Positions 50,501 through 64,000 of a stretch of 64,000 bases of DNA are shown piece after piece. Every line of letters starts with the position of its first letter. Position 1 is the stretch's first letter. Source of the stretch: Chrysomallon squamiferum (Eukaryota > Mollusca > Gastropoda > Neomphalida > Peltospiridae); assembly GCA_012295275.1 (NCBI GenBank), contig CM022679.1:20712342-20776341 (forward strand), read 5' to 3'. The position numbers and the translations under genes are program-made. The notes beneath the pieces were generated by a model. That model was not told the DNA's origin. It searched no databases and was given only the letters and a program-made list of their open reading frames with translations.

Positions 50501-51558
50501 ATTAAGAAAATAACAAAGAAAATTCGATTACAAAAGCATAAATAAACAGTCAGTGAGAGCAGAGTGTATGATCTGATTAAAGATGTATGATAAATAAATA
50601 ATAAATAAATCATAATATGAAAAAACAAAGAATGATGGAAAGAATGAAAGAAAGGAAACCAAAGATAGAAAATATGGAAAGAAAGAAAGAAAGAAAGAAA
50701 GAAAGGTAGAAAAGAAAGAAGTAAAGGTAGAAAGAGAAGAAACAACGAAGGAAAGAAAGAAAAAAAAGAAAAAGAAACGTTGAAGCAGGTGAGCGAATGA
50801 ACAAAACGGAAGAATGAATAAATATAGAAAAAACTAATAAAAGATATCGAAGCGTAGTACTCTTTAAACGCAGGATTCTTTTCAGCTTTTATTCAAAACA
50901 AAATATAAAATCATATGTAGACTGCATTGATTAGCAGGTTAAGAATTTCCATACTGAATTTCTTCATTTGATTACTGAGAAAGAAAAGAGAGAATACTAA
51001 CTGACTGACGAAAAAAGAAATGAAACTTATGCGAGTTGTGTTCACTGGTATATTTAGAGTGGCTTCCCTTATGTGAGATGTACTCACTGCTATATTTAGA
51101 GTGGCCTCCCTTATGTGACATGTGTTCACTGCTTTTTAGAGTGGCCTCCCTTATGTGAGATGTGTTCACTGGTATATTTAGAGTGGCTTCCCTTATGTGA
51201 GATGTGTTCACTGGTTTTTAGAGTCGCCTCCCTTATGTGAGATGTGTTCACTGGTTTTTAGAGTCGCCTCCCTTATGTGAGATGTGTTCACTGGTATCCG
51301 AGATGTGTTCTCTCCCTTATCCGAGATGTGTTCACTAGTATAGTTACAATAGCCTACCTCGTGCGAGATGTGTTCACTGGAATTAAGAAAATAACAAAGA
51401 AAATTCGATTACAAAAGCATAAATAAGCAGTCAGTGAGAGCAGACTGTATGAAGTGATAAAAATGTATGATGAATAAATAATAAATAAATCATAATATGA
51501 AAAAAAAAAAAATGATGGAAAGAATGAAAGAAAGGAAACCAAAGATAGAAAATATGGA

Positions 51559-51598
<40 letters not shown>

Positions 51599-54500
51599 AA
51601 AAAGAAAAAGAAAGAAGAAAGTTAGAAAGAAAACAAACAACGAAGGAAAGAAAGAAAAGTAAGAAAACATTGAAGAAGGTGAGCGAATGAACAAAACGGA
51701 AGAATGAATAAAGATAGAAAAAACTAATAAAAGATATCGAAGCATAGTACTCTTTAAACGCAGGATTCTTTTCAGGTTTTATTCAAAATAAAATATAAAA
51801 TCATATGTAGACTGCATTGATTAGCATACTGAATTTCTTCATTTGATTACTCACAAAGAAAAGAGAGAATACTAACTGACTGACGAAAAAAGAAATGAAA
51901 CTTATGCGAGTTGTGTTCACTGGTAAATTTAGAGTGGCCTCCCTTATGTGAGATGTATTCACTGGGATATTTAGAGTGGCCTCCCTTATGTGAGATGTGT
52001 TCACTGATATATTTAGAGTGGCCTCCCTTATGTGACATGTGTTCACTGCTTTTTAGAGTCGCCTCCCTTATGTGAGATGTGTTCACTGGTATATTTACAG
52101 TGGCTTCCCTTATGTGAGATGTGTTCACTGGTTTTTAGAGTCGCCTCCCTTATGTGAGATGTGTTCATTCGTATATTTAGAGTGCCCTCCCTTATGCGAG
52201 ATGTGTTCACTAGTATAGTTACAATAGCCTACCTCATGCGAGATGTGTTCACTGGAATTAAGAAAATAACAAAGAAAAATCGATTACAAAAAAGCATAAA
52301 TAAACAAACAGTCAGTGAGAGCAGAGTGTATGATCTGATTAAAAATATGTATGATAAATAAATAATAAATAAATCATAATATGAAAAAAAAAAAAAAGAA
52401 TGATGGAAAGAATGAAAGAAAGGAAAAACAAAGATAGAAAATATGGAAAAAAAGAAAGAAAGAAAGAAAAAAGAAAGAAAGAAAAGAAAGAAGTAAAAAG
52501 AAAAAAAGTAAAGAAAAGAGAAGAAACAACGAAGGAAAGAAAGAAAAGAAAGAAAACGTTGAAGCAGGTGAGCGAATGAACAAAACGGAAGAGTGAATAA
52601 ATATAGAAAAAAATAAAAGATATATCGAAGCGTAGTACTCTTTAAACGCAGGATTCTTTTCAGCTTTTATTCAAAACAAAATATAAAATCATATGTAGAC
52701 TGCATTGATTAGCAGGTTAAGAATTTCCATACTGAATTTCTTCATTTGATTACTGAGAAAGAAAAGAGAGAATACTAACTGACTGACGAAAAAAGAAATG
52801 AAACTTATGCGAGTTGTGTTCACTGGTATATTTAGAGTGGCTTCCCTTATGTGAGATGTACTCACTGCTATATTTAGAGTGGCCTCCCTTATGTGACATG
52901 TGTTCACTGCTTTTTAGAGTGGCCTCCCTTATGTGAGATGTGTTCACTGGTATATTTAGAGTGGCTTCCCTTATGTGAGATGTGTTCACTGGTTTTTAGA
53001 GTCGCCTCCCTTATGTGAGATGTGTTCACTGGTATATTTAGAGTGCTCTCCCTTATCCGAGATGTGTTCACTAGTATAGTTACAATAGCCTACCTCGTGC
53101 GAGATGTGTTCACTGGAATTAAGAAAATAACAAAGAAAATTCGATTACAAAAGCATAAATAAACAGTCAGTGAGAGCAGAGTGTATGATCTGATTAAAAA
53201 TGTATGATAAATAAATAATAAATAAATCATAATATGAAAAAAAAAAATGATGGAAAGAATGAAAGAAAGGAAACCAAAGATAGAAAATATGGAAAGAAAG
53301 AAAGAAAGAAAGAAAGGTAGAAAAGAAAGAAGTAAAGGTAGAAAGAAAACAAACAACGAAGGAAAGAAAGAAAAGAAAGAAAACATTGAAGAAGGTGAGC
53401 GAATGAACAAAACGGAAGAATGAATAAAGATAGAAAAAACTAATAAAAGATATCGAAGCATAGTACTCTTTAAACGCAGGATTCTTTTCAGGTTTTATTC
53501 AAAATAAAATATAAAATCATATGTAGACTGCATTGATTAGCAGGTTAAGAATTTCCATACTGAATTTCTTCATTTGATTACTCACAAAGAAAAGAGAGAA
53601 TACTAACTGACTGACGAAAAAAGAAATGAAACTTATGCGAGTTGTGTTCACTGGTAAATTTAGAGTGGCCTCCCTTATGTGAGATGTATTCACTGGGATA
53701 TTTAGAGTGGCCTCCCTTATGTGAGATGTGTTCACTGGTATATTTAGAGTGGCTTGCCTTATGTGAGATGTGTTCTCACTATATTTTTAGAGTGGCCTCC
53801 CTTATGTGACATGTGTTCACTGCTTTTTAGAGTCGCCTCCCTTATGTGAGATGTGTTCACTGGTATATTTAGAGTGGCTTCCCTTATGTGAGATGTGTTC
53901 ACTGGTTTTTAGAGTCGCCTCCCTTATGTGAGATGTGTTCATTGGTATATTTAGAGTGCCTCCCTTATGCGAGATGTGTTCACTAGTATAGTTACAATAG
54001 CCTACCTCGTGCGAGATGTGTTCACTGGAATTAAGAAAATAACAAAGAAAATTCGATTACAAAAGCATAAATAAACAGTCAGTGAGAGCAGACTGTATGA
54101 AGTGATTAAAATGTATGATAAATAAATAATAAATAAATCATAATATGAAAAAAAAAAGAATAATGGAAAGAATGAAAGAAAGGAAACCAAAGATAGAAAA
54201 TATGGAAAGAAAGAAAGAAAGAAAGAAAGAAAGGAAAAAAAGAAAGAAAGAAAGGTAGAAAAGAAAGAAGTAAAGTTAGAAAGAAAACAAACAACGAAGG
54301 AAAGAAAGAAAAGTAAGAAAACGTTGAAGCAGGTGAGCGAATGAACAAAACGGAAGAATGAATAAAGATAGAAAAAACTAATAAAAGATATCGAAGCATA
54401 GTACTCTTTAAACGCAGGATTCTTTTCAGGTTTTATTCAAAATAAAATATAAAATCATATGTAGACTGCATTGATTAGCATACTGAATTTCTTCATTTGA

Positions 54501-56450
54501 TTACTCACAAAGAAAAGAGAGAATACTAACTGACTGACGAAAAAAGAAATGAAACTTATGCGAGTTGTGTTCACTGGTAAATTTAGAGTGGCCTCCCTTA
54601 TGTGAGATGTGTTCACTGGTATATTTAGAGTGGCTTCCCTTATGTGAGATGTACTCACTGCAATATTTAGAGTGGCCTCCCTTATGTGAGATGTACTCGC
54701 TGCTATTTTTAGAGTGGCCTCCCTTATGTGACATGTGTTCACTGCTTTTTAGAGTGGCCTCCCTTATGTGAGATGTGTTCACTGGTATATTTAGAGTGGC
54801 TTCCCTTATGTGAGATGTGTTCACTGGTTTTTAGAGTCGCCTCCCTTATGTGAGATGTGTTCACTGATATATTTAGAGTGCCCTCCCTTATGCGAGATGT
54901 GTTCACTAGTATAGTTACAATAGCCTACCTCATGCGAGATGTGTTCACTGGAATTAAGAAAATAACAAAGAAAATTCGATTACAAAAGCATAAATAAACA
55001 GTCAGTGAGAGCAGAGTGTATGGACTGATTAAAAATATACGAGAAATAAATAATAAATAAATCATAATATGTAAAATAAAGAAGGATTGAAAGAATGAAA
55101 GAATGGATATAAAGATAGTAAAGATTGAAAGAAAAGAAAGAAGTACGGATAGAAAGAAAAAAGAACGAAGGAAAGAAAGAAAAGAAAGAAAACATTGAAT
55201 CAGGTTAGCCAATCAAGCAAACGGAAGAATGAATAAAGATTGAAACTATTAACTAAACACATCGAAGTGTTGTACTTTTGACTGCATTGATTAGCAGGTT
55301 AAGGATTTCCATACTGAATTTCTTCATTAGATTACTGAGAAAGATGTGTTGTCTAGTATATTTAGATTGGCCTCCCTTATGTGAAATGTATTCACTGGTA
55401 TATTTAAGGTGGCCTCCCTTATGTGAGATGTGTTCACTGCTTTTCAGAGTCACCTCCCTTATGTGAGATGTGTTCATTGGTTTTTAGAGTGGCTTCCCTT
55501 ATGTCAGATGTGTTCACTGGTATATTTAGAGTGGCGTCCCTTATGTGAGATGTGTTCACTGCTTTTTAGAGTGACGTCCCTTAGGTGAGATGTGTTCACT
55601 GGTATATTTATATTGCCCTCCGTTATGCGAGATGTGTTCACTAGTATAGTTACAATAGCCTACCTAATGCGAGATGTGTTCACTGGAATTAAGAAAATAA
55701 GAAAAGAAATTAGATTACAAAAGCATAAATAAACAGTCAGTTGGAGCAGAGTATATGAACTGATTAAATATATACGACAAATAAATAATAAATAAATCAT
55801 AATATGAAAAATAAAGAAGGATGGAAAGAATGAAAGTAAGGAAATAAAGATAGAAAGGATGGAAAGAAAAGAAAGAAGTAAGGATAGAAAGAAAAAAGAA
55901 CGAAGGAAAGAAAGAAAGAAAACATTGAAGCAGGTTAGCGAATGAAGAAAACGTAAGAATGAATAAACATTGAAATAATTAACGAAACAGATCGAAGTGT
56001 GGTACTTTCGCTGTTATATTTATTCGCTGAGATGTATTCACTGTTATATTTAGAGTGGCCTCCCTTATGTGAGATGTATTCATTGGTATTAAGAAAAATA
56101 TAAAGAATATTCGATTACATAAGCATAAAAGTATCAACTGATTAATAGTATATCATAAAGAAATAGTAAAGAAATCATAATACGAATTTTAAAAAAGAAA
56201 GAAGGAAAAAATGAAAGACAGGAAGCAAAAGATAGAAAAGATGAAAAGAAAAGAAAGAAAGACAGAAAAGAAAGAAGTAAGGATAGAAAGAAAGGAAAGA
56301 AGGAAGGGAAAAAGAAAATATTGAAACATCTTAAAGAATGAACAAAAAGGAAGAATGAATACAGATAGAAATAAATAATTAAACAGAACGAAGCGTGGTA
56401 CTGTTTAAACGGAGCATTCTGTTCAGCTTTTATTCAAATTAAAATGCGTT
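44505..56450. repeat. Satellite array B with alternating two-monomer higher-order repeat
   Basis: Monomers of about 830-940 bp with the same architecture as array A. The landmark CGAAGC(A/G)TAGTACTCTTTA occurs near 44,901, 45,758, 46,593, 47,446, 48,295, 49,151, 49,980, 50,848, 51,738, 52,626, 53,454 and 54,392; diverged forms lie near 55,263, 55,993 and 56,388. GCATAG and GCGTAG forms alternate strictly from 44,901 to 53,454. A downstream deletion also alternates (GCATACTGAATTT versus GCAGGTTAAGAATTTCC), giving a dimer of about 1.70 kb repeated about five times. Each monomer has about eight sub-repeats with CCTCCCTTATGTGAGATGTG, then a GAAA-rich tract. Both array edges are diverged. No gene is seen. 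Confidence 0.94.
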
Positions 56451-57743
56451 CCCGAATATTGTCTACTGTCTATTTAGACGTACATTAAACAGAGAATTTT
56501 CAAAATTCTAAACTACATACAGACATACATATACATACATACATGCTTACATACACACACAGCAACACACACACACAAATATCCAAACATAGACACACAC
56601 ATAGGCCTACATACATATGCACACATTCTCTGTCATAAGTATTTAATATTGTTTCTGCTTTAATAAAATTACTACTAATATTTCTATTTTCACTACTAAT
56701 AGTTCTACCAGAACTGCTGCTGTTGTTATCATTACTACCACGACAACATCAACTACTACTAGCAATATTATTACTTCTACAGCTAATAATAATATCAAGA
56801 TGAAAAAAGGAAAAGAGAAAAACAAGAAAAAAGGTTATGACGTGTGGGGATACGTAATTATTATTGATGGTGACGTCATACTAGCTTCGTGGAAACAAAT
56901 AAAAGTATCCCGGGTGAAACAACAATGAATTTGACAACTAATTGATTACTTAACCTTTTACATTTATTTTGGTTTAATCTAGATATAAGCTATACAAATG
57001 ACTGTACAAAGATAGCTTTTGACAATGAAGTAAACAACTAGATTCTGAATATAAATTTCAAGTCTGCTGGTTTGTTTACTAATAACATCATGATCGATCA
57101 GAAGGTAATTAAATTGTATATTCTAAAATGTTCTGCTACAATGTAATAAAAATTAAAATAAAATAAAATAACATAACATAAACATTAGTCTCGCTATAAT
57201 TAAACCATAAGTCTACAAAATATTGTCCTTAAAACATTTAATATAATTATTATAAATACTGTAGCAATTACCTTAATTTCTCTTTACTTTATCATCCTCT
57301 GATTAAGTGAAATATTCTTTAAAACAATTATTGTTGTCTAAATAACAATAATTACGCAGTAAAATATTCTCGAGTTGAACATTGCTGTGGTGGTTTGATC
57401 TGTTCCAGTTATGCCTTTTTCGAAATACATATATGCACACACATTTATATGGTTTCGTTATTGTTATTTATTTATTTATTTTGTTCCTGCTATTGATGAT
57501 TTTAATTTTAATTATTATTATTCATAAAAAAAAATTAAAAAAGGAAAGAAAGAAAGAAAGAAAAAAATAAAAAAAAAGAAAGAAAGAAAAGAAAAAAGAA
57601 AGAAAAAGAAATCAAGAAATAAATTGGACAAATCCAGCTGGACAAGTCACAGTTTCTCTGTTTTACTCGGATACGACCCTGGCTTACGTGTAAAGAATTT
57701 CTTTATTTTCGTTTCTGTTCCCTTCTTTTGCTTTAGCGGTGTA
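56451..57743. other. Upstream flank of the RING-NHL gene
   Basis: AT-rich DNA with ACAT/CACA tracts at about 56,510-56,635 and a GAAA-rich purine run at 57,533-57,612. A polypyrimidine-AG (TTCTTTTGCTTTAG) ends at 57,736, eight bases before the ATG. This suggests a splice acceptor, with a non-coding 5' exon somewhere upstream that I cannot locate. A CRE-like TGACGTCA occurs at 56,871-56,878. Confidence 0.5.
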
Positions 57744-59265
<1,522 letters not shown>

Positions 59266-59643
59266 TTATTATCTGCTTTATTATCTTACTTCATACGTTT
59301 GTAAAAACACCATTTCGCCAACAGTTCTTTCTTTAGTGTTAAAGAAAAAAAAAAAAAACCAAACAATTATTTATTATATTTTTTACTTTTTTATTTTTTT
59401 ATTTATGTTTTTCATTTTGTGTATAGTTTCGTTGTTATTTGGATATATATTATATTCTCTATATTTCTATATTACTATTATCTTACCATATTTTAATTAA
59501 TCTGCTTTCCTTTGTTTTTTAATTTAAAATCTTAAGCATTAAATTACTGTTGTTTTATTTTTACATTTTATTTTTAAATTATTATCACTCAAAGCATTTC
59601 GTTGTCGTCGTTGTTGTTGGTTTCTGCATGTGATTTTAAATGT

Positions 59644-63277
<3,634 letters not shown>

Positions 63278-64000
63278 CTGGAAATATAAATTTTAAAATT
63301 AATTTTCTAATTTATTCTCCTCAAATGCCACATTAGATGACTTAAAGAAGAAGAAGAAGAACAACAACAACGACGACAAAAAAATAAAATAAAATAAAGA
63401 AAAAACAAGCAAATGAACTAGTTAGATTAGCTGTCAGTGGAAATGAAATGACTTAAAGAATCTTGGACTAAACTTGCTTTATTTTACTTTCAATGCTTAT
63501 TAAGTATCGAACACACTTTACGTAAAATGGGAATACCTCTCAACAGTCAAACAGCTTAAAACAACAAAATGCAAAACGTTGGGTGCAAACACTCTCATCA
63601 CATAGTCACTGCCATGTTACATAATTTTATAGTAATTATGGTCTGCTTTAAGAACTGAATGATCAGACAGAAAAAAAAAACACTTAGTAAAGTCGACTGT
63701 ATTCATTCTATTGAGATTTACCTTAACTTCGATAACTTTGGTCATTAAACGAAAACTGTTTTCAATATGGTCTTTTAAGACCTTAACCGGCAGTTAAGCA
63801 CTAAAGAAGTAGCTTTGAACGAAATGTATGTAGTTAACAAGTAATTTATCGAAATAAAAATAGTTCCGTCCCAAAAGTTATAATTTGTTCAGTAACCAAA
63901 TCTAGTCATTATATTTTGTCACAACATAGTGACATAAATATATACATATCTAGATGTTACATTTTTTGTTGTTCTTTTATTTTATTATTATAATTTTAAA
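63278..64000. other. Upstream intron of PhzF-like gene; no further exon found
   Basis: AT-rich sequence. I looked on the minus strand for the N-terminal family motifs and found none, so the intron probably continues past the window. Confidence 0.55.

Noticed and set aside
56643-56825. Hydrophobic 60-codon minus-strand frame
   Set aside because: AT-rich triplet-like sequence with no homology or splice support.

Overview
The window is animal nuclear DNA: AT-rich, full of microsatellites and satellite arrays, with genes split into short exons by GT..AG introns. The gene content (a GON plus thrombospondin-type-1 membrane protein, a RING-NHL protein without B-boxes, a PhzF/PBLD isomerase and a DDX49 remnant), together with repeats built around a CTCCCTTA / GGGAGATAA motif, suggests a lophotrochozoan, most likely a mollusc. 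This is inference; no species can be named.

Layout. 1-7,250: satellite array A, about eight 0.8-1.0 kb units, each holding a block of roughly 36-42 bp sub-repeats and a GAAA-rich purine tract. 7,250-11,815: gene-poor DNA with minisatellites. 11,816-15,146: a decayed DDX49-like DEAD-box helicase pseudogene on the plus strand; one exon end and its splice donor are amplified into a 77-bp tandem repeat. 16,274-27,550: a complete 11-exon minus-strand gene, reconstructed by hand with every splice phase consistent. It encodes a 527-residue type I membrane protein: signal peptide, GON domain, four TSP1 repeats, transmembrane helix and short basic tail. One of its introns holds a 4.1-kb minisatellite with about forty perfect CRE palindromes (TGACGTCA).

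27,551-29,660: intergenic DNA and a 1-kb CA-rich tract. 29,880-42,790: a symmetrical region in which about 10 kb of tandem minus-strand exon-like cassettes (splice-site-like ends, some with a CxxC...CxxC frame) lies between inverted copies of another repeat family, interrupted by a 200-N assembly gap. 43,386-44,002: CT-rich low complexity. 44,505-56,450: array B, a diverged relative of array A with an alternating two-monomer higher-order repeat of about 1.70 kb.

57,744-59,265: a two-exon RING-NHL gene on the plus strand. 59,644-63,277 and beyond: the 3' six exons of a minus-strand PhzF/PBLD-family gene, converging tail-to-tail on the RING-NHL gene; its 5' exons lie outside the window.

The genes do not form an obvious pathway. 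The strongest candidates for something undescribed are the membrane-anchored GON-TSP1 protein, the CRE-palindrome array inside it, and the exon-cassette array between inverted repeats. All gene models come from reading the sequence, without transcript or database support.
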